Source: Epiperipatus broadwayi | Lineage: Eukaryota; Onychophora; Udeonychophora; Euonychophora; Peripatidae | Direction of reading: 5' to 3' | Assembly: GCA_028023455.1 (NCBI GenBank) | Contig: JAQFVV010012441.1 | Span: 6,640,957-6,704,956, forward strand | DNA length: 64,000 nucleotides | Shown: piece after piece, positions 25,925-36,440 of the stretch | Layout: every line of letters starts with the position of its first letter | Position numbering within the stretch: position 1 is the first letter of the stretch | Made by a program: the position numbers and the translations under genes | Notes under the pieces: generated by a model | The model's database searches: none | Seen by the model: only the letters and a program-made list of their open reading frames with translations | What the model was told of the DNA's origin: nothing

Positions 25925-27945
25925 AAAACAAGCTGGCTAGCTAATTACATTCCTGTTGCTTTTACTTATAAACTCATTCTAAAAAGCAGAGATTTGATTT
26001 GTGTTGTTATTTTTGTTTCAATAATCCCTGGGTAGAATTCTTGAATTAGATTGAGCTGGAGATTAATATTTGCCCTGCCTTAGGCATAGAATTCAACAAC
26101 AAGAAAAGTGTTTCACAGGAAGTGGAGCAAGGTATAAATAGCCCCGAAAATTTAGAGAGTTAGTTATTAATTATTTTTAACTAAACAAGCTGTTTCTCAA
26201 GTGAAAGTTTGTATTCTTATATGCACTTGGACTGCAGCCTGTTGTGATCCAGAGTTTTGACAGCAGTTCGGTCATTTAAATTCTTCAAGGAAATTTGCTG
26301 TTGTTAAATCCTTTGCTTGCAACAAGATGTCAAATACTGTACATGTTGTCATCATCAGAATGGCATGCTGACTTAAAAAAGGATGGATCCCTAACTTCTA
26401 AATCTACTCCAGTAATGCCATAAACCTCTAGAAGAAGCCAGAACCTCTTTACATCTACCTTGCCATTGTAAAAGAACCTGAAAATGAACTAGAATAATAG
26501 TGAACAATCTACTTGAAAAGTACATTACTGTAAGGTAATATTTTCTTTTATTCTTCCCAGGGTAAATTTCCTTTCATTAAATCTCCACTCAACCTAATTA
26601 TAAATCTGTATTCATAAGAAATATTTAGCCTTCTATATAATATTTTCTGTGTTTCCTTGTATTTTGTAGTATATCTTGGAATCTTAGTTTTAAGATTCCA
26701 AGTTTGCTTTCAATTTTTATTTATTGGAGAGTGACAAGTGAGTTTTTATATTTTTATGCCTAAAACTTTTTATAAATGTGTTAGCAGTCATGTATATTTT
26801 AAATGCTTACCTGTAATTATTTTAGTAGCTAATAATTAATTTTAAACACTATGTTTGTGCTTTTGCTAACCACCAAAAATTTTTAACTGGCGACTTTATT
26901 TTCCTAGTTTTCCACAGGTGGGGATTCCATTTTTTCATTTTATATATCTCTGAAAGAGGAAACTAGAATTGTTTTTCTTTGTAATTTTATAAGTCATCAG
27001 CAGGAAGATAATATTTATTCCTTTGTGAATTTCAGGTGAGAGAGACTTTCATCCTGCTAAAGTATTTAAAGCTTTAATATTTTCATACTCATGTGCACTC
27101 TCTGATAGATTTATTTTGTAATTACATATAGCTTAAAATTTATCAGAGTGTGTACTCAGAACTTGTATCATAAATTTATTTCTTAATTATAATTTTTTTT
27201 GTAATTCATTTTCTTTAATTGCTGGGCAGACGTAACTGTTTTTCTAATGATTTACTTGCCTCCTATTGAGACCTTTAATTACTATTTTTAGAGTAGTTTC
27301 CGCCAATCGTTTCATTGGGATTCGCCAGTTTTAATTGTTTTCCTTTCATTTTCAATAACATTTTTTTATTGTTCTTGAGGTAAATCAATCACCTTTATTT
27401 TAAACATAATAATAGGTGCAGCTTCTACCGACATATGACATTCGTGGTCTGACACATTTTCAGGCCTTGAAAGCTCGTCGGCACTGGTTTCGTTGATTTA
27501 TTTCAAGAACATATTGCTTAAATATCTGAATAGGAAAACCATTGTTTGGGTTAATCCTCTGTTGAATGAAATGTGCTTCCTCCCTTTTATAATTCGTTTA
27601 TTAGAGAATAAGTCAGTCTGCCAGAGCTGTGTGTTTAGTCCTTCTGATACACGCCTGTGTTAACCCTATTTATTGTGTCTTAAACTGATACTTCACAATT
27701 TATTTTCTCACAAATAAAAATTTTTAAATATGTTTAAACTTAATTTGCCTGACATTTGTCTTTGTGCTTTTATTCTCAATTGTCTAAACAATTTTAAGAT
27801 CTCTTGTTTTGCCCTGAGTTTAGTCAGCACAAACCATCATCATCATCCATTCTGATCACAATAAATAAATTTTTCAGATACATAGTGGTCTGATGGCGCC
27901 CTCTGTGTCAGAATAGATTAAGTATCCAGTACAATATATATATAT
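25925..27945 (+). mobile_element. LTR-like family B, copy B1
   Basis: This segment aligns in inverse orientation with 56345-58730 through many blocks: ACATTCCTGTT near 25951, AATTCT...CTGGAGAT near 26036, AACTAGAATTG near 26965, and TTTAGTCAGCACAAACCATCATCAT near 27820 (given here as TTTAGTCAGC then ACAAACCATC). It has a TATA box (26133) and, about 55 bases before its end, GATGGCGCCCT as in family A. An AAGCTGGCTAG block upstream of the TATA box also matches AAGCAAGCTAG in A1. A and B are therefore distant members of one superfamily. No internal coding region is present. The 5' boundary is approximate; the 3' end abuts A3 directly. Confidence 0.55.
26133..26140 (+). promoter_or_regulatory. 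TATA box of unit B1
   Basis: TATAAATA in the context AAGGTATAAATAGCCC. The inverse copy B2 keeps GGATATAAATAACCC at about 58518-58532, so the box is conserved between copies about 30 kb apart. Confidence 0.5.
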
Positions 27946-30131
27946 TGTAACGAGCACAGACGACATTACATTGTTTTTTTATTATTAAACATGAAGTTAA
28001 AATAAGAAGTTCGCATTTAAAAATTTTCTTTAAGAATTAAAAATTGAAATTAAATATCATCTTAAACTCGTATATATAAATCGCACAGATAAAAAAAAAA
28101 TTATTAAAATAAAACTTTATTAAAAATAGAAAGGTATTTTAAAAACAAAAACTTAAAAAAGATTTAGAGATAAAAATATATCTTTAATCTTGGAAAACAC
28201 ATTAATTAATCAGAAATGGAAATGATTGTTTTAATTAGTTAAATGTAAACTAGCCTTGGGCATTTAAATGTAAAAGCATCGGTCAGATAGGAAAACAATA
28301 GAAACTAATAGCCAATGAAGAGAAAAGCAATGGAATCGGACCTCAGTGAAAAGACCATTTCATCGATGATGCAATGTAAATTTAATCCTTCAAATTAATA
28401 TAAAAAGACAAGTTTGGAAATTATTAAGGATGATAGATTATTATTACAATGTGACTATATGTATTAGTACGAAGTTGGAGGTGAAATGATTGAAAGACTC
28501 ACTTTCAATTCCTTCAGCCATTAAAGAAAAGGGAGTGAAACATCATTTTCTACATTGAGGACCAGTTAAAGCAAAAACCTCCGGATGGATAAATAAATCG
28601 GCCTTCAGAATATCAACCTCTTTAGGACAGCATGGGAATTCACGTTCATGGCAAGCAACGGATAAAGTTGGACGTTTTAAAAATCATAAGAACTTTATAT
28701 TCACTTGAAACAATAAGAACTCTAAATTTTAAAACTTTTTAGTAAATAATGCAATAGAATCCTATCTGACCAAACTAAATTCTTTATTAATAATGTTATT
28801 TGATATATTTGTTATTTATTTAAAATCATTTCCATTTATTTAATTTTGTTCTTTAAGTTTATTTATGATTTCTGTTTTCCGATAAATTAAAATATATCAA
28901 TGTTAAACTTAAGTCGGGCGTGAATGGCTGTATAGATTTGTAAAGTTATATTAGGGAAGGGTAAACTTAGGTTATTTGTGTCATTGTTAAATTGGGTCAA
29001 TGGATTGGATATATTGGTGTAGTTAGTAGATGTAGTCGGAGATTCACTACTGGCAGAATCGTTTATATATATGACGCACTCACCCGTTTGCCTATGGAAG
29101 GAATTATAAGATGGAGAATGCAGTTCCTTTCTATGGAGTTTTTTTTTATTGTCCTTCTCATTAGATAGATGTAATATTGCTATCTGATGAGAGTCAATGT
29201 CTTCCCTTAATCTTTTTGGTGCTGCTGTATTCCGTATTACATTGAATACATCGATATATCAGATGAATTGATGCCAGTTTGACTGCGAATTTTAGCCTAA
29301 GGTTAAATAGGGATATAATATTTTATTTTCAAATGCAAATCTATGTAGTCTATTCATACTCGACCCTAAGTAAAAATGCATTAAATTTAAGTTGTTTATA
29401 GATGCTTGCATGGATTGGTTATTGGTTAAGTATGTTTTGGGTTTTCATATTTGATCTAAATATATAGAAATTCGATAAATAATGATACCTTACGGTGAGT
29501 ATCTATAATGTATTTATTTGGATGTCTTTTAAGTTATTGGTGACAATGCAAGTATCTTATGGCGAATACTATTGGGTTACTTATAAATTTCCCTCTGCAA
29601 TTGTCAGTATCAATGATTTTATATTTTGATCATTTATGTTTATTTTGAAATGTTTTTAACCATTGTAATCTATGTAACCGATCTATACTCAACATTTTAA
29701 AACAAACTTTTATAAACTCCTCTGTGCGAACTTATAAAAAATTAAAATGTAAAGTTGTAAAAATTAAAATGTAAATTAAAATCAAAGTTAAAAATGTAAG
29801 TTAAATTTTAAAAGGTAAACTGATGCTAAAATAATTTTAAATCTTATATATGTGCGTTAATAAATGTTTGTATGTTAATTACTGGCAGTGGCTTATTTTA
29901 TTCTTTTTAAAAAAAATGTAAGTAGATAAGATATTATATTATTAAATCTCTGCTATTCCACTGAGCTAGTGACATGGGCTAACAACCGGAAACAAAATAA
30001 ATATTTAAAAAAAAAAAAAATTTTTTTTGATTTACGTATCTGCCTACTTTATAAATTTTTCTAGGTTCAAATGCCTAGATGGCGCCCTGTAGTGCCGATC
30101 ACGGTAAGCTCGCTTTCTCTGGATCGTTATA
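27946..30131 (+). mobile_element. LTR-like family A, copy A3 (older)
   Basis: Starts TGTAACGAGC and ends GGATCGTTATAA, 2.19 kb. It aligns in order with A1/A2 (AATGGAAATGATTGTTT, the TATA box, CATGGGAATT, TAAGTCGGGCGTGAATGGC, CATCGATATATCAGATG, CCTAGATGGCGCC) but with many substitutions and an altered block order around 29380-29700. The ORF seen in A1/A2 is broken here. It follows B1 immediately, so two related units are arranged head to tail. Confidence 0.6.
28399..28407 (+). promoter_or_regulatory. TATA box of unit A3
   Basis: TATAAAAAG, equivalent to 15809 in A1 and preserved despite strong divergence around it. Confidence 0.5.
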
Positions 30132-30184
30132 ATATATATATATATATAACAATAGAAATAAATATAATGGTAAATAACTATTAT

Positions 30185-30925
30185 ATACAATCTTTCAATC
30201 TGCAGAAGTACTTTTGGTTAATTCCTTAACCCTCCTCAACTGCAGTTAAATTTAAAAAAAAAACAAAAAAACAAAATGGAAGCAAGCATCACCAATTCAA
30301 ATCCCAAGAATCCCAAATTTTAATTTATCAGCATGTCTATTAATTATATTCATTTTATTTCTATTTATTAAAAATGCCACTTTAATTTTTCTTTTATTAT
30401 GATTTTTCTTTTCTTGAAGAAGCTTAATACTTTTAATACCAATCTTTATTTATATTTACATGTCCTTTCATGATCCAAGAAGACTGAAGCAGTCAAAATC
30501 ATTATTATTTTTAATTTTTACACACTTGTATAACAATTCATGCTTTTCAACACTGCACCTCAATCCACCTATATATGCTAACATGCATTCATAAAAATTT
30601 GATACACATTACTTTTCTACTTGACAGGTATGACATTTTTAGAATTATTTACCACCTTATTAACATTATTTGTAACACAAAATGGACCATTAAACACATC
30701 TTTATATATATATATATATATATCTTTAAAAAATTTTTTTATATATATATATATCTTTAAAAAATTTTACTTGAGCATTTGAAAGATATGGAATGGATAT
30801 CCATTTTTTACTATCAATATTCAACTCCTTTAAATCATTATGACTCTTTTTAAATTGACATAAAATACTGTTAATCTGTTCACTGTTATAACCAACTTCA
30901 AACAATTGGTACCTCTGATTTTCCA
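30185..30925 (-). pseudogene. Penelope-like element 3' fragment (GIY-YIG region), left half of a head-to-head pair
   Basis: The minus-strand ORF 30726-30926 encodes the RT/endonuclease linker (FEVGYNSEQINS..., SKKWISIPYLSNAQVKFF), the same text as in the plus-strand copy that begins on the other side of 30925 and in the copy at 2.8 kb. Downstream on the minus strand the GIY-YIG region is broken by stops (plus-strand ORF 30575-30760 is its shadow). An AT microsatellite interrupts the linker, and ATATCTTTAAAAAATTTT occurs twice in direct orientation around it (about 30720-30775). The 3' part runs to about 30185. Confidence 0.75.
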
Positions 30926-31665
30926 AGGAATTGCTTGAAGTTGGTTATAAGAGTGAACAGATTAGCAATACTTTATGTCAGTTTAAAAAAGTTATAATGA
31001 ATTAAAAGAGTTAAAGATTGACAGTAAGAAATGGACATCTATTTCATATATTTCAAATGTTCAAAAATTTTTTGAGGATATATATATATATATATATATA
31101 TATATCCTCAAAAAATTTTTATATATATATATAAACTATTTTATATATCAAGAAGTAAGGGTACAATATATAGGATGTGTTTAATGTTTCATTTTGTTTT
31201 ACAAATAATATTAATAAGCTAGTGAATAATTCTAAAGATGTTATACATGTCAAGCAGAAAAATAAGTTGTGTATCAATTTTTTGTGGATGTATATTATTA
31301 TATATACATGATTTGAGGTGCAGTACTGAAAAAAGATTAACAGAGCATGAAAAAAAATTAATAATGATATAATAACTGCTTCAGTTTTCTTGGATCATAA
31401 AAGGATATGTAAATATAAATTTAAGTTTGATATTGAAAGTCTTAAGATTCTTCATGAAGAGAGAAACCATAATAAAAAAAATTAAGAAAGCAATTTTAAT
31501 AAATAGGAATAAAATGAATCTAATTAATAGACAAACTGCTAATGTTAAAATTTAGGATTCATGGAATTTGAATTGGTGATGTTTGCCTCCACTTTGTTTT
31601 TTGAATTTAACAGCAGTTGAGGATAGTTAAGAAATTAACCAAAAGTACTTCTGTGAACTGAAAAT
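30926..31665 (+). pseudogene. Penelope-like element 3' fragment (GIY-YIG region), right half of a head-to-head pair
   Basis: It starts with the same linker as its left partner (GAAGTTGGTTATAA, then GTGAACAGATTA) and continues through an AT-rich interruption into the decayed GIY-YIG core (about 31255-31360) and the C-terminal KFKFDIESLKILHEE-type stretch (about 31410-31470), ending near 31665. Many frameshifts. Neither copy has an RT domain; both begin at nearly the same element position. Confidence 0.75.
31063..31120. repeat. 58-bp perfect palindrome with AT core
   Basis: AAAAATTTTTTGAGGATA (31063-31080) is the exact reverse complement of 31103-31120, and the interval is alternating AT, so the whole stretch is a perfect palindrome. 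It sits where the PLE copy should encode the KFF(K/E)DI residues, so the element sequence was copied in inverse orientation beside itself. Confidence 0.85.
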
Positions 31666-31669
31666 TATA

Positions 31670-32040
31670 AATTGTTCTCTTCAAAAGAAATATTGATCTC
31701 ATTTATTTAATATGTTACTTAAAATTTACAAGGCTTATTGTATTGTTATTCACCACACTATTATAAATTTATGCAATGCTTATAATATTCATTATTATAC
31801 TTATATAATCTGCATTAATCCATTTAGAATGGCTATTTTTGTTTGTGCCAGTAACTTAGAATTTTTGCTTACCTCATATTTTGATTTGCTGTTATTGTTT
31901 AAGTTACCAATGTCATCTGAATATACTATAAAGACTTCAGTTTATTCGAGGATTTTTATTTGATTTTAACCAGTGTAATTCTACTCATTGATATAATGAC
32001 TTGAAGAATCTGTTTTATCCATACTTTGTAGTTAGAAGAT
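31670..32040. other. Spacer; no recognised gene
   Basis: AT-rich sequence between the PLE pair and the Gypsy remnant. The 83-codon plus ORF (31712-31963) has no family signature. An LTR of the Gypsy element would be expected here, but I could not match it to the other side. Confidence 0.4.
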
Positions 32041-32049
32041 ATATACACC

Positions 32050-32665
32050 TGAAATAACTGACCTAGTTCCCTCATAACCTTGATCAAGGATTACGTTTGA
32101 ATACCAGATATGGGTGATTCCCATTCAGCCCCACACTCTCAACACTCAGGGGATACAAATAGAGTACCATGATCAGAGATAATTGTGGCAGGTTTTTCTA
32201 CACATGGATAAGTTCTGTCACTATAGTACTCATATAGTATTCTGAGAATTGGCCTGTGGTATGGTATACAGCACAAGAAACTTGCTAAACACATTGTACA
32301 TTACCAATAAATCCTTTATCCTTTGAAAGGAATTAAAGGTCTGTAAAAGTCAATAGATAACAATTCATTGGGTTTCTGAGAAATAATGGGGTTTAAACAT
32401 TTTTATAAGACTTGTTTATGGATTTTGTTCTTTGACAAGTCTCACACCAATTTAATATGAAACTACCTTAGACTTTATTTCAGTAGTAGGTTTTCAAGAG
32501 AATTTCAATTTTATTTGCCCAATAATGTCCATATAAATAGTGTCTAACAAATTCTTTAAAAACCTTAGGTATAACCATTCTTCAGCTATTCCCATTTATG
32601 TCATAGATATTGAAGCACACCTTTCTTTAACTGATACTGTCCTTGAAGATTCCTAACTTGAGTTT
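32050..32665 (-). pseudogene. Ty3/Gypsy integrase (decayed)
   Basis: On the minus strand, reading down from 32665, the zinc-binding-domain region is poorly preserved and is followed by the catalytic core: KPNELLSIDFY (first acidic residue, about 32362-32394) and IISDHGTLFVSP (second acidic residue, about 32145-32180). The third catalytic glutamate region is not readable. Integrase inserts the cDNA into the genome. It follows RNase H directly, the Ty3/Gypsy order (PR-RT-RH-IN). Stops and frameshifts make it non-functional. Confidence 0.75.
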
Positions 32666-32674
32666 CTTCATTTA

Positions 32675-33286
32675 TCATTTTGTTACACTTCTTCCTCTCC
32701 AGATAACCAATAATATTTTGATATTGAGGATTTTGCTTTTATTTGTCCAATAAATGTTATATTTGTCCACAGATTTATTAACATCTAGCCTGATGCTATC
32801 CAGATATACAATTTCCATCAGTAAATTAATTGAAATAACTGGACCCAGATTACAAGTCAATATGTTGGATACTACATTTTCTGATTCCTTACAATAATTA
32901 ATTGTATAGTTAAACCCTTGCAGGAACAGGCTCCAACAGATCATCCAGTTATTGGTTAAGTAGATGTGGTTGAGGAACTCCAAACATTTATAATTTGTAA
33001 CAATGCTTACTTTAGATATTAGGAAAAACTGCCAAAATTTCTGAAATTCCCATTCCACAGTCAGTGCCTTTTTCTTAGTGATTGAGTAATTAATTTCTGG
33101 GCATTTACATGGCTTGCTAATAAAATACAGCACTTTAGGACTGTCATTCTTCTTAATTTGTAATAAGGTAGCACCAGTCCATGTGAATTGCTGTTTGTTT
33201 ATAAAATAAATGTTTTTTTTTTTTAAATCAGGATATGCCAACATAACTTGTTGGAGAAATTGTTCCTTGAATAACAAAATCTTCAT
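32675..33286 (-). pseudogene. Ty3/Gypsy RNase H domain, open but catalytically dead
   Basis: At 203 codons this is the longest meaningful ORF in the window. It aligns along the Ty3/Gypsy RNase H domain: LAYPDLKK at residues 17-24, the EINYSITKKKALTVEW block near residues 84-99, the IVTNYKCLEFLNH block near 115-127, and ENVVSNIL near 156-163. At the positions where active RNase H has catalytic acids, this copy shows IYFINK, KKKA and VTNY, so the D and E residues are lost. RNase H normally removes the RNA strand during reverse transcription. The ORF remains open by chance in a dead element; RT lies upstream and integrase downstream. Confidence 0.85.
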
Positions 33287-33289
33287 CTT

Positions 33290-33650
33290 GTCCTGGTGAC
33301 TACTTCCAGGGTGTATCTTTTTGCAATAATTGTAACAGCTACTTCTTATCCATCACAACATTTCTATAGACTTCATTATAAAAATTACACAACCCTAAAA
33401 ATAAACTAAATTGTTTTTTTTATGCAGATTGTGGGAAAATTCTTTATTGCTTGAATTTTTTTCAGGTTGAGATTTAAAACTCCTGATACAGCAGCTATAC
33501 AGCTTTTCTGCATGTTAATCCAGATACCTTTAGTCTCATACTATTGAAAATATATTTGTAAATGATGGAGATATCTCACATATCAGTAGACGCAATGAAC
33601 ATTATCTATATTACAACAGCAGAGATATTTTGATAAAAAAGGAAAAAAGT
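33290..33650 (-). pseudogene. Ty3/Gypsy reverse transcriptase, C-terminal part (decayed)
   Basis: The minus-strand translation keeps KKIQAIKNFPT (about 33433-33465), the RT connection motif that precedes RNase H. Before it comes a degraded catalytic box that reads NIDNVHC at about 33595-33615 where Y(V/I)DD is expected. Several stops. The N-terminal RT half, expected upstream, is not recognisable and is displaced by AT-rich sequence. Confidence 0.65.
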
Positions 33651-33654
33651 GATC

Positions 33655-35990
33655 ACATCTCTCTATAATCAGACTTAAGATCTTCATATAGAATTCTATG
33701 GATGGAATGTTGTAATTATGATCTAAAATTGAATTCATTTCAAATAGAATAATTTAGTATCAAATATTTAACATAAATACAATTTAGATTAAATCATCCA
33801 ATCTTGATCATTATTAATCATTCTGTTATGCTCAGAATTCAAACTCAGCCTAGGTATTACAATTAACTCTCTTCAGGAGTTTCCATCAATTTTGCAGTAA
33901 TAACAATATTTAATATAATTTCAATATATTTTTAAAATTTATTTCAATCAATCTAGTAGGATATTAAATAAGTATAATACATGGTGTGGATATACATATT
34001 TAACTTTATTTTGTTTTATAAAATGAATAAATAAATTAGAATTTTTTTTTTTTAAATTTAAAACAAACACTAACAATATTTATTAATGAATAACAATTCA
34101 AATTTATTTAATATAACAAAAAAAATTATCATAAGTGTTTTACTTACAGCTCTATTTTATAATATTAAATAATTAATATATTTTTATATTTGCATAGTAG
34201 ATATGTATCTCATAACACAAAGAGATTTTAATAATTTATAACATAATAAACAAATTTTTATAATTTACAAAAAAAAATTATAAAAATATTAAACTAGCTA
34301 ATCTTGATTTAATTCATTTACAAAAAAAAAATAATATGTTATACAATCCATATGAGAGAATTCCAACTTCATGAGACCATATCTGTATATAGTCATCATA
34401 AAAATATATAAAATCTTTTATACAACATATTAGTCATTTATACACCTAACAAAAAACAAACATTATTATATTAATTAAATTAGTAACAACAAAGTTCTGT
34501 CATGTCATGAATAAATCTAATATGAAGAATAGTAAAATATTATGTTCATATTAAGTTTACTTTTATACCTCAGTTCATATCTCAGTTTGTACCTCAGTCA
34601 AATTGCTTTCATAGAATACCTAAATTTTATTAAATATTAAAAAAAATATTTAACTTCATGAACTTCTATTCCTCTTCATTTACTCTTTTTTAAATGAGTT
34701 ATTCCAATGTCAAACAGATTTCAGTAACAAAAAAAATAAAATTAAATATTTTTAAATGATGATTCATGAAGATAATATGTTCTAATAAAAGTTTACATTA
34801 TTGTCCTATTCATATCCATATTTGCAAAGTAATGTTTGTTACAAATAAAGTTCTTTATTTCTTGATCATTCATCATCACAGAGGCAATCAATATATCCAA
34901 TTGTTCCAAAACATTCTTCTTGTATGATGTTGACATCTTTCACAAATGATTTCACTAGCAATTGGAGTTTCATTTAGATAAAATAGATAAAATTTATATA
35001 ACTTTTGGTATTTCATTAGGAATAAGTAATTACATTTATCTTCAGTTAAAACTATAGCATTATATCCTATGACAAGTGTGTTTAGTCATAATTCATTTTT
35101 CGATAGGTATAATCTTAAATTAATTTTGGTTTGAGTAAATAAATGTTTTCTGAAGAAATTTATCTGTATCTAGAATTCCAAATTAGAACAATTTTAAGAG
35201 CTTCTCTAATTAATAAAATACAAATAATATTAATAAAGAATAACCTATTTACTCTTCTGTTGGAATTGGTTTTTTAATAAAACTTTTATTAATAAGCACA
35301 TCATTTAAATTATCAATCTATCTTTTAAAAGTATTCTATATTCAAACACAGTAAAATTATTGTATGAAGTGGCTAGTACATCAGAAAAAGATAGAATTTT
35401 TTAATAAATTATGTAATTCAGTATTTATAGTAGAATCAACTTCTAGAACCTTCAGTAACATGTATTGCATATATCATTTGGTTTTCATGATTTTTACATT
35501 CTATAATTGTTAATTATATTAATAGTAAATAATTGAATTTAATTCCATTTCCTTTGTATTAGTTGTTAGACTGCAACTTGGCCTTGGGGTTATCTCTATG
35601 TCAAGAACTTGGTTAATGAATTTTATTAGTTTAAACAATAGTTTCATACAAATGAATGAAAAATAATTATTTTTAATTGTCTTAATTTTATTAAGACAAC
35701 TATAAAAAATATAATGTATATACTAATCATATATACTTAAGTGATAGTTTTCAGTACTCTCATATTCCTCCTTGACTTAAGAGATTAAAATAAATTGAAT
35801 GTTTTTATTTTAAATTTTAATATATTTTATTTAATGTGTATGTGAATAGTTTTATGTATCCTTACATTTCATATTTCACATTTTACGTCTCCCCTCAACT
35901 TAAATTTTAATTCTTAATTTTAAAATATTTTTAATTATTATATTTAATAATAATTATGTTGCTATTATGGACAATTGGAATTCCTATTTA
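33655..35990. other. AT-rich segment separating RT and protease of the Gypsy element
   Basis: Protease and the RT catalytic box are normally about 0.6 kb apart in Ty3/Gypsy pol, but here they are 2.4 kb apart. The intervening sequence is extremely AT-rich with no coding signal, so it is probably an insertion of about 1.7 kb plus decayed RT. Its own ends were not resolved. Confidence 0.5.
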
Positions 35991-36006
35991 CTGTAAGATT
36001 AGTTAA

Positions 36007-36440
36007 CTATGACTTGGCAATTTTTTTATTTAATAGTATTTCACATATGGTGGATATTATACAATCAATTTTATTTAAGTTATACATTGGACATAATGTC
36101 ATTTCTATAATCTCACCATTTATCCTAATTATTTTATTTTTAAAATCAACTATACCTTTGTTTGTATGTAGGAAGTTTACTCCCACTATAACTTCATGAA
36201 TGAGGCCACTTAATGTTAAAAGGACATGATAAATATATGTTTGACTAATGGTACATTTGACCCAGAATTGTTTTTGAATTAATTTTGCCTTTCTATTATT
36301 AGCCATGATAATCTGTATTGATTTTAGAGGTAGGGTTTTAGTACTTGGAATTTTATCCATCATCGTTCTATAAAACTCATCAGAAATTACAGAGATTTGG
36401 CTATCACTGTCTGATAAGGCTTTAATTTTTCAAATCTTCA
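36007..36440 (-). pseudogene. Ty3/Gypsy aspartic protease (decayed)
   Basis: The 118-codon ORF (36007-36363) holds the C-terminal half of a retropepsin: GLIHEVIVGVNFLHTNKGI followed by DFKNKIIRI. In active relatives the same block carries a D where GVN is seen. Upstream, in frame beyond the ORF start, the active-site segment reads SDSDSQISVIS (about 36385-36417), a degraded D(T/S)G. Retropepsin processes the Gag-Pol polyprotein. Position between gag and RT agrees with a Ty3/Gypsy pol. Confidence 0.75.

Noticed and set aside
35975-36199. 74-aa plus-strand ORF
   Set aside because: Antisense shadow of the Gypsy protease frame.
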